This document shows, in pieces, positions 19,685-29,214 of a stretch of 41,318 nt of DNA. A model generated the notes under the pieces. The model saw only the letters and a program-made list of their open reading frames with translations, had not been told where the DNA came from and did no database searches. The position numbers and the translations under genes were made by a program. Source of the DNA: Tepidimonas charontis (GTDB lineage: Bacteria > Pseudomonadota > Gammaproteobacteria > Burkholderiales > Burkholderiaceae_C). Position 1 is the stretch's first letter. The number at the start of each line of letters is the position of its first letter. Where the stretch lies: NCBI RefSeq assembly GCF_007556685.1, contig NZ_VJON01000024.1, forward strand, positions 1 to 41,318, read 5' to 3'.

Positions 19685-21559
19685 CTACCGCAAGGGCATC
19701 CGCACCACGAAGGCGTTGCCGGCGCGCTGGGCGCGCAGGCTGCGTTCGTAGCCCAGGTCGGCATGGTAGCGCCGGCACAGCTCGCGCGACAGGTACAGCC
19801 CCAGGCCGCTGGAGCGCGGGTGCGCGCTGGCAAAGGGTTCGAATAGGTGCTCGCGCACCGTGGGCGCAATGTCCGGCCCTTCGCTCCAGACGGTCAGCAG
19901 CGCGTGGCCGCCCAGCAGCCGGGTTTCCACGCGGATGGCGCCCAGCGCGGCGCTGGCGTGCCGGTCGGCGTTGTCGAGCAGGTTGACCAGCACGCGCCGC
20001 AGGTGCTCGGGGTCGAAGGCGATGCGCGCCTCCCACGCCCCAGGCAGCCAGTGCAGGCGCTCGCCCTGCGGGTGTTGGCGCAGCCAGTCCTGCACGATGG
20101 CGGTGATGGTGGCGTCCAGTGGGATGGCCAGCGGCGCCTCGGGCGCGGCGGGCAGGCGCACCGCCTCCAGCACGTCGTTGACGGTGCGGTCGAGCCGCTG
20201 CACGTTTTGTTCGATGATGGCCAACAGTTGGCGCTGGGCGGGGGAGGGGTCGTCCTCGGCCAGCAGGGCGCTGGCCTGGGCGATGGCGGCCAGCGGGTTG
20301 CGGATTTCGTGCGCCACGGCGGCGGTGACGCGCCCCATGGTGGCCAGGCGCTCGGTGCGCAGCCGCTGCTCGATGGCGTGGGTGTCTTCGAGCAGTAGCA
20401 CGGCCAGGCGGTCGCCCGCGTCGGTGACGATGGGGTGCAGCCGGGCGTGGATGCGGCGCAGCCGGCGCTCGCCCAGCGGCAGGTCGAGCGTGCGCTCCAG
20501 CACCGGTGCCGGTGCCGCTGCGGCAGTGGGCACAGCGGACAAGACGTCGTGTACCCAGTGCGCGAGCACGGGCCAGGCGGGCGTTTGGCGCACGGGCAGC
20601 CCGGCGAGGCCGGGGGTGGCCGCGCCGTCGTTGCGGGTGGCCTGGTCAGCGGCCACGGCCGCCGTGGCGACGCCGACCGCATCGACGCCGCCTGCCGTGG
20701 CGTGGGCGCCGGCGGATGAGGCAGCGGGGCGTGCTTCGCTGGGGTCGGATCGCGCCGGCTCACCGTGCAGGATGCGCTGCGCCGCTGGGTTGGCATACCA
20801 GGGGTGGCCCTGGGCATCCAGCACCACCACGCCTTCGCTGAGCCCGGCGGCGATGATGCGGTTGACGTGGCTGTGCAGCTCGGCCAGCTGCCGGCTGCGG
20901 CGCGCGGCGGCCTGGGCGCTGCCCAAGCGCGCCGTCAATTGCCCGGCCAACCAGGCGGTGGCGAACAGCCCCGTGCCGGCGATGGCGGCCTGCAAGGCGT
21001 CGCCGCTGCCCCAGTTGGCGGGCGTCTGTCGCCATAGCGGCGCCAACAACACCAGGGTGCCGGCCGCCGCCACCCCCAGCGCCAGCAGGCGCGGCCCGAC
21101 GACGGCGGCCAGCAGCACGGGCCAGACGAACAGCGGCACGAAGCTGACGCCGCCGGGCGCTGCCCAGTGCAGCACGGCGATGACGGCCAGATCGCTCCAG
21201 GCGGTGAGCACCCACGGCCAGGACAAAGGACGGCGCACCGATGGCGTCTGGGTCGGGCGGGGTGGCCGAAACACCAGCGTCGCCGCCGCCAGCAGCGCCA
21301 GCGCGCCACACATCGCCACCAGCCACCCCGCCCCGTTGCCGGCCCGCCAGGCGTGCCACTGCAGCGCCAACAACGCCAGCGCCAACAGCAGGCGTGCCGC
21401 CATCAGCAGCCGCCAGCGGCGCAGGGGCATGGCGTCGTCATCGTGGCCGTTGCCGGCCCAGGCTTCGGCCGCCGCGCTGCCCGGCGCCACCACCCACGAC
21501 GGTGCAAAGTCCGTGGCGTCGGCGGGGTACTCAGCCTTCGGCGAGGCGGCGGTGTTCAT
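19685..21559 (-). CDS. pilS: sensor histidine kinase PilS
   Basis: Membrane sensor kinase partner of PilR. With the ATG at 21559 the product is 624 aa: an N-terminal tail, about six membrane helices (50-205), a PAS-like segment (about 225-395) holding a 60-residue Ala-rich insertion near 268-318, a HisKA domain with His417 (AVAHEIRNPLAAI), and an ATPase domain with NLLDNADRH (526-534) and GLGLYLSREL. The start overlaps the upstream PP0621 gene by 29 bases; an ATG at residue 44 (MPLRRWRLL) is an equally good start nearer the first helix. Order with pilR and pilA supports the assignment. Confidence 0.93.
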   Translation of the reverse strand: MNTAASPKAEYPADATDFAPSWVVAPGSAAAEAWAGNGHDDDAMPLRRWRLLMAARLLLALALLALQWHAWRAGNGAGWLVAMCGALALLAAATLVFRPPRPTQTPSVRRPLSWPWVLTAWSDLAVIAVLHWAAPGGVSFVPLFVWPVLLAAVVGPRLLALGVAAAGTLVLLAPLWRQTPANWGSGDALQAAIAGTGLFATAWLAGQLTARLGSAQAAARRSRQLAELHSHVNRIIAAGLSEGVVVLDAQGHPWYANPAAQRILHGEPARSDPSEARPAASSAGAHATAGGVDAVGVATAAVAADQATRNDGAATPGLAGLPVRQTPAWPVLAHWVHDVLSAVPTAAAAPAPVLERTLDLPLGERRLRRIHARLHPIVTDAGDRLAVLLLEDTHAIEQRLRTERLATMGRVTAAVAHEIRNPLAAIAQASALLAEDDPSPAQRQLLAIIEQNVQRLDRTVNDVLEAVRLPAAPEAPLAIPLDATITAIVQDWLRQHPQGERLHWLPGAWEARIAFDPEHLRRVLVNLLDNADRHASAALGAIRVETRLLGGHALLTVWSEGPDIAPTVREHLFEPFASAHPRSSGLGLYLSRELCRRYHADLGYERSLRAQRAGNAFVVRMPLR

Positions 21560-21782
21560 CGTTGCAATAGGGCCCCAAGGTGCCGCGCACGGCCTCGTTG
21601 GCGGGCAGGTGCACGCCACAGTGACGGCAGCGCAGCATGGGGGCGGGCGGTGCAGGTGCGGGTGGCGCCGCGGGGCGTTGGCGGGCGGCGCGTTCGGCGC
21701 CTTCGGCCTGACGCTGATGACGCCACCAGACGTAGCCCAGGACGACCACCGCCAACACCAGCAGCCACTTGATCATGCGCAC
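21531..21782 (-). CDS. PP0621-family small membrane-anchored Cys-rich protein
   Basis: Protein of 83 aa: an N-terminal membrane helix (about 4-20), a Pro/Ala linker, and a C-terminal zinc-ribbon-like knot C-x2-C-x15-C-x3-H (CRHCGVHLPANEAVRG then YCNDEHRR). Members of this family often sit between the CcsA-like gene and pilS in Burkholderiales. The function is unknown. It overlaps pilS by 29 bases and follows the CcsA-like gene after 6 bp, so all are likely co-transcribed. Confidence 0.85.
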   Translation of the reverse strand: MRMIKWLLVLAVVVLGYVWWRHQRQAEGAERAARQRPAAPPAPAPPAPMLRCRHCGVHLPANEAVRGTLGPYCNDEHRRLAEG

Positions 21783-21788
21783 CTCTGT

Positions 21789-22586
21789 TCAGACGCCGCG
21801 GCGCAAAATCACTTCGAGCACGAAGTGCGAACCCACATAGGCCAGCAGCAGCAAAACGCCCGCTGCGTACAGCATACGCACCGCCAGCCGCCCGCGCCAC
21901 CCCCAGCGCCAGCGGCCCCACAGCAAGGCCCCCAGCACCGCCCACGACAGCGCGGTAAAGACGGTTTTGTGGGTGATCCAGCCGGCGGTGGGGTGCAGCA
22001 GTGCGGTCAACACCCATCCGGCCAGCAGCGTCAGCGTCAACAGCACGAAGGCGGCGGCGACGAAGCGAAAGGTCAGGCGCTCCAGCGCCAGCAGGGGCAG
22101 CCCGGCCGGGGTGGCGGCGCCACGGCGCAGGCTGGCTTCGGTGCGCTGCATCATCCAGCCGTGGGCCACCGCCACGCCCAGCAGGCCGTAGGAGGCAAAG
22201 CCCAGCGCCCAGTGCAGCGGCAGCCATGGCGAGGGCAGCCCGGGGTAGGCGCTACCCGGAAACAGCAGCGTCAACAGCACGGCCGGGGCCCCCAGGCCGG
22301 CCAGGGTCCAGCGCGTGGCCAGCTGCGGGTACAGGCGGGTTTCCACCGCGTACACCGCCAGCACCAGCCAGGCGGTGACGGACAGCATGAGCGCGAAGCC
22401 GAAGCGCACGGGCTGCTCGGTAAACGCCGCCAGCAGCGCCAGCGCGTGCAGCAGCAGCGTGCCGACGGTGAGGGCGCGGGTGACGCTGCGGCCAGCGCGC
22501 GCCGCCCCGGCCGCCAGTGCGGCATAACCCGCCGCCGCGCCCCACGTCAGCACGGCCGTCCACCAGGGGCTCACCGGTACAATCAT
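21789..22586 (-). CDS. CcsA/YpjD-type inner-membrane protein (cytochrome c assembly family)
   Basis: Membrane protein of 265 aa with about eight hydrophobic helices, of the CcsA/HemX-like family (YpjD in Escherichia coli). The tail holds the His-containing segments typical of the family (WITHKTVFTALSWAVLGALLWGR is the conserved late block; LHWALGFASYGLLG an earlier one). Heme handling in cytochrome c maturation is known for some relatives but not shown for this subgroup. The start at 22586 lies 25 bases from the divergent ffh start, an arrangement shared with the ypjD-ffh pair of enterobacteria. Confidence 0.88.
   Translation of the reverse strand: MIVPVSPWWTAVLTWGAAAGYAALAAGAARAGRSVTRALTVGTLLLHALALLAAFTEQPVRFGFALMLSVTAWLVLAVYAVETRLYPQLATRWTLAGLGAPAVLLTLLFPGSAYPGLPSPWLPLHWALGFASYGLLGVAVAHGWMMQRTEASLRRGAATPAGLPLLALERLTFRFVAAAFVLLTLTLLAGWVLTALLHPTAGWITHKTVFTALSWAVLGALLWGRWRWGWRGRLAVRMLYAAGVLLLLAYVGSHFVLEVILRRGV
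22578..22583 (+). promoter_or_regulatory. candidate -10 element of ffh
   Basis: TACAAT lies 28 bases before the ffh ATG, within the first codons of the divergent CcsA-like gene. On the other strand a TACACT string nearby (22598-22593) could serve that gene's promoter poorly, being too near its start. No -35 consensus was found. Confidence 0.35.
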
Positions 22587-22611
22587 TCGCTTAGTGTAAC
22601 GAAGGCCCGCC

Positions 22612-23985
22612 ATGGCATCCGCGCTCACCGAAAAACTGTCGCGCCTGGTCAAGGAGATTCGCGGCCAGGCCCGCATCACCGAAAGCAACGTGCAGGACAT
22701 GCTGCGCGAGGTGCGCATGGCGCTGCTGGAGGCCGACGTGGCGCTGCCGGTGGTGCGCGACTTCATCGCCCGCGTCAAGGAAAAGGCGCTGGGGCAGGAG
22801 GTGGTGGGGTCGCTGACGCCGGGGCAGGCGCTGGTGGGCATCATCCACAAGGAGCTGGCCGCCACCATGGGCGCTGGGGTGGCCGACCTGAATCTGGCCA
22901 CGCAGCCGCCGGCGGTGATTTTGATGGCCGGCCTGCAGGGCGCCGGCAAGACCACCACCACCGCCAAACTGGCCAAATGGCTCATCGAGCGCCGCAAGAA
23001 AAAGGTGCTCACCGTCAGTGGCGACGTGTACCGGCCAGCGGCCATCGAACAGCTCAAGACGGTCACGCGCCAGGCCGGCGCCGAGTGGTTTCCCAGCTCG
23101 CCCGAGCAGCAGCCGCTGGCGATTGCGCTGGCGGCGCTGGCGTATGCGCGTACCCATTACTTCGACGTGCTGATCGTCGACACCGCCGGACGGCTGGCCA
23201 TCGACGAGGCGATGATGCGCGAGATCCAGGCGCTGCACGCGGCGCTCAAGCCGGTGGAGACGCTGTTCGTGGTCGATGCCATGCAGGGCCAAGACGCGGT
23301 CAACACGGCCAAGGCGTTCGCTGCCGCGCTGCCCTTGACCGGCATCGTGCTGACCAAGCTCGACGGCGATGCGCGCGGCGGCGCGGCACTGTCGGTGCGC
23401 GCGGTCACCGGCGCGCCGATCAAGTTCGCCGGGGTGAGCGAAAAGATCGACGGCCTGGAGTTGTTCGACGCCGAGCGCCACGCCGGGCGCGTGCTGGGCA
23501 TGGGCGATATCGTCGCCTTGGTGGAGCAGGTCACCGCCGGCGTGGACCTGCAACAGGCACAAAAACTCGCCGCCAAGGTCAAGAGCGGCGGCTTCGATCT
23601 GGAGGATTTTCTGGAGCAGATTCGCCAGATGAAGAAGATGGGGGGCTTGTCCAGCCTGCTGGACAAGCTGCCGACGCAACTGGCGGCCAAAGCCGGTGAA
23701 GCCGACCTGAGCCGGGCGGAAAAAGACATTCGGCGCAAAGAAGGCATCATCTGCGCGATGACCCCTGAGGAGCGCCGCCGGCCCGAGATCATCAAGGCCA
23801 GCCGCAAGCGCCGCATCGCAGCCGGGGCGGGGGTGCCCGTGCAAGAGGTCAACCGGTTGCTCAAAGAGTTCGAACAGATGCAGGCCGTGATGAAAAAAAT
23901 GAAAGGCGGCGGCTTGATGAAGATGATGAAGCGCCTGGGGGGCTTGAAGGGCCTGGGTGGCCTGCCGGGGCTGCCCGGGCGTTGA
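22612..23985 (+). CDS. ffh: signal recognition particle protein Ffh
   Basis: SRP54-type GTPase that binds signal sequences and 4.5S RNA and targets membrane proteins to FtsY. The 457-aa product has an N-terminal helical bundle, G1 loop GLQGAGKT (107-114), DTAGRLAIDE, TKLDGDARGGAAL, and a Met-rich M domain from about 320 with the RNA-binding segment (SRKRRIAAGAG) and MKKMKGGGLMKMMKRLGG tail. A small stem just past the stop (23995-24012) has no T-run. The following 244 bases (23986-24229) contain no gene I can support. Confidence 0.98.
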   Translation: MASALTEKLSRLVKEIRGQARITESNVQDMLREVRMALLEADVALPVVRDFIARVKEKALGQEVVGSLTPGQALVGIIHKELAATMGAGVADLNLATQPPAVILMAGLQGAGKTTTTAKLAKWLIERRKKKVLTVSGDVYRPAAIEQLKTVTRQAGAEWFPSSPEQQPLAIALAALAYARTHYFDVLIVDTAGRLAIDEAMMREIQALHAALKPVETLFVVDAMQGQDAVNTAKAFAAALPLTGIVLTKLDGDARGGAALSVRAVTGAPIKFAGVSEKIDGLELFDAERHAGRVLGMGDIVALVEQVTAGVDLQQAQKLAAKVKSGGFDLEDFLEQIRQMKKMGGLSSLLDKLPTQLAAKAGEADLSRAEKDIRRKEGIICAMTPEERRRPEIIKASRKRRIAAGAGVPVQEVNRLLKEFEQMQAVMKKMKGGGLMKMMKRLGGLKGLGGLPGLPGR

Positions 23986-24229
23986 GGGAGGTGATCCGGG
24001 CATTGTCCCGGACCGAGGGCTGGTGCGGTTTGGCTTTCGGCGCGGTGTTGTGCCGCTGCCGGCCGTGTGCGTCTTGCCGGCACCGTTGGCTGGCGTGGGT
24101 CATGAAATGGTCGGCCGCAGACGAGCGAGGGCCGCGGGGATGCTGGGAGCCTGTCCTTCGGTGGGGCACCCGTGGCGCTTGATGTAACGCAAGGCGCGGG
24201 CAGGCGCGGCCCGGTACCATGCGCATACC

Positions 24230-24853
24230 GTGTGGTTGTTGGAACTTGCGCTGGCCGTCGTGGCCCTGCTGGCTGCCCTGCTGGTGCAGCCGTGGCGCTT
24301 GCTGCGCGGCCCGCTGCTGACACCGACGCTGGCGGCGGTGGCGCTGTTGCCGTGGTTTTGGCTGCTGCCGCAAAAGCTGCCGCAGGGCATGGCGGTGCAG
24401 TTTTCCGGCGCCAGCCTGCTGGTGCTGATGCTGGGCTGGCCGCTGGCGGTGCCGACGCTGGCGCTGGTGGCGGTGCTGGTGTGGGCACTGGGCGCGCAGC
24501 CGTGGCTCGCGGTGCTGTCGCAATTTACCTGGGTGGGGCTGGTGCCCGCTACCCTGGCCCTGGCCATCGGCTGGGTGCTGCGCCGCTGGTTGCCGCCCAA
24601 TCCCTTCATCTACACGCTGGGCCGGGGCTTTTTGGGCACGGCGGTGGCCTTGTTTGCGTCCGGCGCGCTGTACGAAGGCATCCACCACCTGATGGGCGGC
24701 GTGACCCTGCACGACGCACTGGTGGCGCGCTGGCTGATGGCCTGGGGCGACGCTTTCCTGACCGGCTTGTTTGCGGCGGTGTTCGTGGCCTTCGCCCCGC
24801 AGTGGCTGGCCACCTGGTCCGACGAGCGCTATCTGCGTCCGCCGGCGCGCTGA
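24230..24853 (+). CDS. CbiM-like (COG3235) predicted membrane permease
   Basis: Membrane protein of 207 aa with about six hydrophobic helices and a GTG start. The last third (NPFIYTLGRGFLGTAVALFASGALYEG) resembles the predicted permeases grouped with CbiM-type energy-coupling cobalt/nickel transport components in Proteobacteria. No ATPase or other ECF subunit is adjacent and no cobalamin riboswitch was seen upstream, so transport substrate and partners are unknown. It stands alone on its strand between ffh and a broken nucleotidyltransferase gene. Confidence 0.65.
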   Translation: MWLLELALAVVALLAALLVQPWRLLRGPLLTPTLAAVALLPWFWLLPQKLPQGMAVQFSGASLLVLMLGWPLAVPTLALVAVLVWALGAQPWLAVLSQFTWVGLVPATLALAIGWVLRRWLPPNPFIYTLGRGFLGTAVALFASGALYEGIHHLMGGVTLHDALVARWLMAWGDAFLTGLFAAVFVAFAPQWLATWSDERYLRPPAR

Positions 24854-24969
24854 CGCCGACGGATGGCGCCCGCCCCGTCGGCTGCGCTACGTTGGACCGG
24901 GTGATGGTGCGCACATGGCTCGTCGAGGTTGCAGGAGGTACCGCACCGCCGGCGGCGATCGCTCGCTTG

Positions 24970-24975
24970 TAGAAT
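24970..24975 (+). promoter_or_regulatory. candidate -10 before the broken MNT gene
   Basis: TAGAAT ends 6 nt before the ATG at 24982, the same close spacing seen before crcB, trmB and dnaE. No -35 match was found. Confidence 0.25.
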
Positions 24976-24981
24976 GAAATT

Positions 24982-25302
24982 ATGAGGCGCGACGATGCCA
25001 TCGGCCAGATCGATCCACGGGATCGCGCGGCCCTGATCCGCATTTTGCAACCGCTGGTGCGGCAGTACGGCGCCCAAGTGTAGTTGTTTGGTTCGCGTGC
25101 CCGGGGGGATGCGCGCCCGACCTCCGACATCGACCTGGCGCTGAAAGCCCCGATGGCGATCGATCCGACGGTCCTAGCGCACGTGCGTGAGGCGCTGGAG
25201 GAGTCGCACATTCCGCTGCTGGTCGATCTGATCGATTACGAGGCCGTGGCGGAGCCGCTGCGGCGCGCCATCGACGCCGAAGGGGTCGCGTGGATCAACT
25301 GA
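24982..25302 (+). pseudogene. MNT nucleotidyltransferase gene with in-frame TAG
   Basis: From ATG 24982 the frame encodes a 106-codon minimal nucleotidyltransferase, but codon 34 is TAG (25081-25083), right before LFGSRARGDARPTSDIDLAL. The rest (G37-S38-x10-D49-x-D51 and LLVDLIDYEAV) is intact and open to the TGA at 25302. Homologous positions usually hold a Tyr, Glu or similar, so a single base change can explain the stop. No HEPN partner lies on either side: folA overlaps the 3' end by 8 bases and the CbiM-like gene precedes by 128 bases. Either a recent nonsense mutation or a sequencing error; the second half has no plausible own start. Confidence 0.8.
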
Positions 25303-25831
25303 CCCGCTCGTAGGTGACGAAGGCAAAGGGCAGGCCGTCGGCGCTGCGGTGGGACTCGCGCGCCACCTCGCGCCACGCCGGCCCCAGGGTGGGGGCGTAG
25401 GCGTCGCCCTCGTAGGCACGGTCGATTTCGGTGACGACGGCGCGCTGCGCCCAGGGTTCGGCTTGGGCATACACCTGGGCGCCGCCGATGACCCAAACTT
25501 CCGCCGGCGGCTGACCGTCGGCGCCGCGCAGCGCGCGGCAGTGTGCCAGCGCCGCCTCCAGGCTGGCCGCCGGCACGGCCCCGGCCGCCTGCAGCGCAGC
25601 GGCGCGGTCCGGGTCGCGCGTCAGCACCAGGTTGACGCGGCCCGGCAGCGGTCGAAACCGCGGGGACAGCGACGCCCAAGTGGTGTGCCCCATGATGACC
25701 GGGCAGCCCTGTGTGAGCCGGCGAAAGTGGGCCAAGTCTGGCGGCAGATGCCAGGGCAGCGCAGGCTGCCCAGCGCGGGTGCAGCCGATGACGCCGTTGG
25801 CGGCGCGGGCATAAATCAGGTTCAGTCGCAT
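25295..25831 (-). CDS. folA: dihydrofolate reductase
   Basis: Reduces dihydrofolate to tetrahydrofolate with NADPH. The 178-aa product starts MRLNLIYARAANGVIG; PWHLPPDLAHFRRLT holds the substrate-binding acid (Asp), PVIMGHTTWASL the NADPH/active-site block and WVIGGAQVYAQ the Gly-Gly cofactor turn. Length is slightly above the 160-aa norm. The ATG at 25831 gives the normal N-terminus; a longer open frame upstream has no similarity. Divergent from alaS across 129 bases. The usual neighbour thyA is not in the window. Confidence 0.96.
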   Translation of the reverse strand: MRLNLIYARAANGVIGCTRAGQPALPWHLPPDLAHFRRLTQGCPVIMGHTTWASLSPRFRPLPGRVNLVLTRDPDRAAALQAAGAVPAASLEAALAHCRALRGADGQPPAEVWVIGGAQVYAQAEPWAQRAVVTEIDRAYEGDAYAPTLGPAWREVARESHRSADGLPFAFVTYERVS

Positions 25832-25925
25832 CGCGGCCGCAGCATAGCGCAGTCGGGCCGGCACGGCTGGCGGACGGGCCGCGCCAGCCGCCGCGGCGTG
25901 GCGAGCGGCGCCCCGATGGCCCTCG

Positions 25926-25931
25926 TAAAAT
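25926..25931 (+). promoter_or_regulatory. candidate -10 element of alaS
   Basis: TAAAAT lies 29 bases before the alaS ATG within the folA-alaS gap, followed at 7 bases by an A/G-rich stretch suitable for a transcription start. No -35 consensus at 17 bp; no obvious ribosome site before the ATG. Confidence 0.35.
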
Positions 25932-25960
25932 GAAGGGTTACCCCAATCCTTTCGACCGAC

Positions 25961-28600
25961 ATGAGCCAAGCCGCCGACCGACCGTTTTTTTCCGTGGCCG
26001 ACATCCGGCGCACGTTTTTGGACTTTTTTGCCCAGCGCGGCCACACGGTGGTGCCGTCCAGCCCACTGGTGCCGGGCAATGACCCGACGTTGATGTTCAC
26101 CAACTCGGGCATGGTGCAGTTCAAGGATGTGTTTCTGGGCACCGACCGGCGTCCCTATGTGCGCGCGGCGTCGGTGCAGGCGTGCCTGCGCGCCGGCGGC
26201 AAGCACAATGACTTGGAAAACGTGGGCTACACCGCGCGCCACCACACGTTTTTCGAGATGCTGGGCAACTGGTCGTTTGGCGACTACTTCAAGCGCGAGA
26301 GCCTGAAGTGGGCCTGGGAGCTGTTGACCGAGGTCTATAAGCTACCGGCCGAGCGCCTGTGGGCCACCGTCTATATCGACGATGACGAGGCCTACGACGT
26401 CTGGACGAAAGAAATCGGCCTGCCACCCGAGCGCGTGGTGCGCATCGGCGACAACAAGGGTGGCAAATACCAGAGCGACAACTTCTGGATGATGGCCGAC
26501 ACCGGTCCCTGCGGCCCGTGCTCGGAAATCTTCTACGACCATGGCCCCGAGGTGCCGGGTGGGCCGCCGGGCAGCCCCGACGCCGACGGCGACCGCTACA
26601 TCGAAATCTGGAACAACGTGTTCATGCAGTTCGACATGCAGCCCGACGGCTCGGTGCGGCCGCTGCCGGCGCCCTGCGTGGACACCGGCATGGGGCTGGA
26701 GCGGCTGGCCGCCATTTTGCAGGGCGTGCACAGCAACTATGAAATCGATCTGTTTCGCACCCTGATTGCGGCCGCTGCGCGCGAGACCGGCGCCAGCGAT
26801 CGGGACAGCCCCAGCCTGCGCGTGATCGCCGACCACATCCGCGCCACCGCCTTCCTGGTGGCCGACGGCGTCATCCCAAGCAACGAGGGGCGCGGCTACG
26901 TGCAGCGGCGCATCATCCGCCGCGCCATCCGCCACGGCTACAAACTGGGCCGCACGGCGCCGTTCTTCCACAAGCTGGTGCCCGACCTGGTGGCGTTGAT
27001 GGGCGAGGCCTACCCCAACTTGGCCGCTCAGGCGCCGCGCGTGATGGAGGTGCTGCGCGCCGAGGAAGAGCGCTTCTACGAGACGCTGGCGCACGGTATG
27101 GAGATTTTGGACGTCGCGCTGGCCGGTGGCCAGACCGTGCTGCCGGGCGAGGTGGCCTTCAAGCTGCACGATACCTACGGGTTTCCGCTGGACTTGACGC
27201 ACGACGTTTGCCGCGAGCGCGGCGTGGGGGTGGACGTGGCCGGCTTCGAGGCGGCGATGGAGCGCCAGAAAGCCCAGGCGCGCGCTGCCGGCAAATTCAA
27301 GATGGAGCGGGTGCTGGACTACGCCGGCCCGGCCAATGCCTTCGTTGGGTACGACGAGCTGCAGGCGGCGGCCAAGGTGGTGGCACTGTACGTGGACGGC
27401 ACGCCGGTGGCCGAGCTCAAGCACGGCCAAAGCGGCGTGGTGGTGCTGGATACCACCCCGTTTTATGCGGAAAGCGGCGGCCAGGTGGGCGACGCTGGCG
27501 TGCTCGTCAGCGGCTCGGCGCGCTTCGAGGTCACCGATACGCAAAAGATCAAGGCCGATGTCTTCGGCCACCACGGCACGCTGGTGCAGGGGACGCTGGC
27601 GGTGGGCGACCATGTGCAGGCGCAGGTGGACCTGGCGCGGCGCGCCGCCACCATGCGCAACCACTCGGCCACCCACTTGTTGCACAAGGCGCTGCGCGAG
27701 GTGCTGGGCGAGCACGTGCAGCAAAAAGGCTCACTGGTGGATGCGCAGCGCACGCGCTTCGATTTCTCGCACAATGCGCCGCTGACGGTGGAGCAGTTGC
27801 GCGCCATCGAGGCGCGCGTCAACGCCGAGATCCTGGCCAACACCGACACCCAGGCGCGCCTGATGGATCTGGAGTCGGCCAAAGCAGACGGGGCCATGAT
27901 GCTGTTTGGCGAGAAGTATGGCGAGACGGTGCGCGTGCTCGACATTGGCAGCAGCCGCGAGCTGTGTGGTGGCACGCACGTGCGGCGCACCGGCGACATC
28001 GGTCTGTTCAAGATCGTTGCCGAGGGCGGGGTGGCAGCCGGCATCCGCCGGGTCGAGGCCGTCACCGGCGACAACGCGCTGGCCTACGTGCAAGGGCTGG
28101 AAGCGCAGATGCAGGCCGCAGCCGACGCGCTGCGCGCGCCGGCCACCGATGTGGTGGCGCGCATCGGCCAGTGGCAGGAACAAATGCGCGCGCTGGAAAA
28201 GGAAGTGGCCGCCCTCAAAGCCAAGCTGGCCGCGCTGCAAGGCGGTGAGCTGGCGGCGCAGGCGGTGGACGTCAAAGGGCTGAAGGTGTTGGCGGCGCGC
28301 GTGGATGGCGCCGATGCCAAGACGTTGCGCGAGACGGTGGATCAGCTCAAAGCCAAGCTGGGCCACGCCGTGGTGGTGCTGGCCAGCGTGGACGCGGGCA
28401 AGGTGCAACTGGCCGCTGGTGTCACCCCCGACGCCGTGGCGCGCGGGCTCAAAGCCGGCGAGCTGGTCAACGCGGTGGCGCAACAGGTGGGTGGCAAGGG
28501 CGGCGGCAAGCCCGACCTGGCCATGGCCGGCGGCACCGATGCCAGCCGGCTGCCGCAGGCCCTGGCCAGCGTGGTGGACTGGGTGGCCGCGCGCGCCTGA
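25961..28600 (+). CDS. alaS: alanyl-tRNA synthetase
   Basis: Class II synthetase charging tRNA(Ala), 879 aa, full length. The catalytic domain shows [19 protein letters not shown] (motif 1 region), [19 protein letters not shown] and the [17 protein letters not shown] motif 3 region. The editing domain has the zinc ligands H568, H572 (HSATHLLH) and C669, H673 (CGGTH). A C-Ala domain with coiled-coil ([19 protein letters not shown]) and a Gly-rich [15 protein letters not shown] end completes it. It converges on the GDT1-type gene 11 bases away. Confidence 0.99.
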   Translation: MSQAADRPFFSVADIRRTFLDFFAQRGHTVVPSSPLVPGNDPTLMFTNSGMVQFKDVFLGTDRRPYVRAASVQACLRAGGKHNDLENVGYTARHHTFFEMLGNWSFGDYFKRESLKWAWELLTEVYKLPAERLWATVYIDDDEAYDVWTKEIGLPPERVVRIGDNKGGKYQSDNFWMMADTGPCGPCSEIFYDHGPEVPGGPPGSPDADGDRYIEIWNNVFMQFDMQPDGSVRPLPAPCVDTGMGLERLAAILQGVHSNYEIDLFRTLIAAAARETGASDRDSPSLRVIADHIRATAFLVADGVIPSNEGRGYVQRRIIRRAIRHGYKLGRTAPFFHKLVPDLVALMGEAYPNLAAQAPRVMEVLRAEEERFYETLAHGMEILDVALAGGQTVLPGEVAFKLHDTYGFPLDLTHDVCRERGVGVDVAGFEAAMERQKAQARAAGKFKMERVLDYAGPANAFVGYDELQAAAKVVALYVDGTPVAELKHGQSGVVVLDTTPFYAESGGQVGDAGVLVSGSARFEVTDTQKIKADVFGHHGTLVQGTLAVGDHVQAQVDLARRAATMRNHSATHLLHKALREVLGEHVQQKGSLVDAQRTRFDFSHNAPLTVEQLRAIEARVNAEILANTDTQARLMDLESAKADGAMMLFGEKYGETVRVLDIGSSRELCGGTHVRRTGDIGLFKIVAEGGVAAGIRRVEAVTGDNALAYVQGLEAQMQAAADALRAPATDVVARIGQWQEQMRALEKEVAALKAKLAALQGGELAAQAVDVKGLKVLAARVDGADAKTLRETVDQLKAKLGHAVVVLASVDAGKVQLAAGVTPDAVARGLKAGELVNAVAQQVGGKGGGKPDLAMAGGTDASRLPQALASVVDWVAARA

Positions 28601-28611
28601 GTGCGGCGCGC

Positions 28612-29178
28612 TCAGGCCCCCAGCAAGGCCCACAGGCCCAAGGCGGCCAGCAGCGCCGCGGCGCCCAGGTGGATCGCACGCACCGGCAGCCGGTGCGCCA
28701 GGCGGTCGCCCAGCCAGACGGCGGGGGCGTTGGCCAACATCATGCCCAGCGTCGTGCCCAGCACCACCGCCGTCCAGGCCTGAAATTGCGCGGCCAGCGC
28801 CACCGTGGCCACTTGCGTCTTGTCGCCCATTTCGGCGATGAAAAACAGCAGCGTGGTGGTGCCGAACACGCCCCAGCGGCTGCGGCGGTCGGCGTCGGCG
28901 TCCTCGTCCAGCCGGTCGGGTATCAACATCCACACCGCCATCGCCAGAAAACTCACGCCGAGTGCCCAGCGCAGCACGTCGGCGGTGAGCCAGCGTGCCA
29001 GCAGCACGCCGATGCCACCGGCCAGCGCGTGGTTGAGGACGGTGGCCGTCAGAATACCCCAGACGATGGGCCAGGAGCGCTGGTAACGCGCTGCCAGCAC
29101 CAGCGCCAGCAATTGGGTTTTGTCGCCGATTTCGGCCAGTGCCACCAGCGCGGTGGACAGCAGGAAAGTGGTGAACAT
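28612..29178 (-). CDS. GDT1/TMEM165 (UPF0016) family cation exporter
   Basis: Membrane protein of 188 aa with six helices and two copies of the family E-x-G-D-K-T signature: LAEIGDKTQ near 14-22 and IAEMGDKTQ near 113-121. Relatives export Mn2+ (or Ca2+) in exchange for protons, so Mn2+ export is likely. The upstream gap is 36 bases, too short for a yybP-ykoY manganese riboswitch, so it is probably read with the upstream pseudouridine synthase gene as the end of a long minus-strand unit. Confidence 0.9.
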   Translation of the reverse strand: MFTTFLLSTALVALAEIGDKTQLLALVLAARYQRSWPIVWGILTATVLNHALAGGIGVLLARWLTADVLRWALGVSFLAMAVWMLIPDRLDEDADADRRSRWGVFGTTTLLFFIAEMGDKTQVATVALAAQFQAWTAVVLGTTLGMMLANAPAVWLGDRLAHRLPVRAIHLGAAALLAALGLWALLGA

Positions 29179-29214
29179 GGTCAGGCAGCGGTGAAAGAAA
29201 AACCGGGCGCGGCG

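Noticed and set aside
19860-23699. A 1279-residue open frame on the plus strand across pilS and ffh
   Set aside because: It is antisense to pilS, PP0621 and the CcsA-like gene and out of frame with ffh. Composition is Arg/Gln/Ala-biased with no family motifs, a normal by-product of high G+C.
23995-24012. TCCGGG-N6-CCCGGA stem as the ffh terminator
   Set aside because: Only 6 bp and no T-run on either side.
23957-24187. Small plus-strand frames after ffh
   Set aside because: Cys/Arg/Trp-rich short translations, no ribosome site, no resemblance to a known family.
29179-29214. Manganese (yybP-ykoY) riboswitch before the GDT1-type gene
   Set aside because: The gap is only 36 bases.
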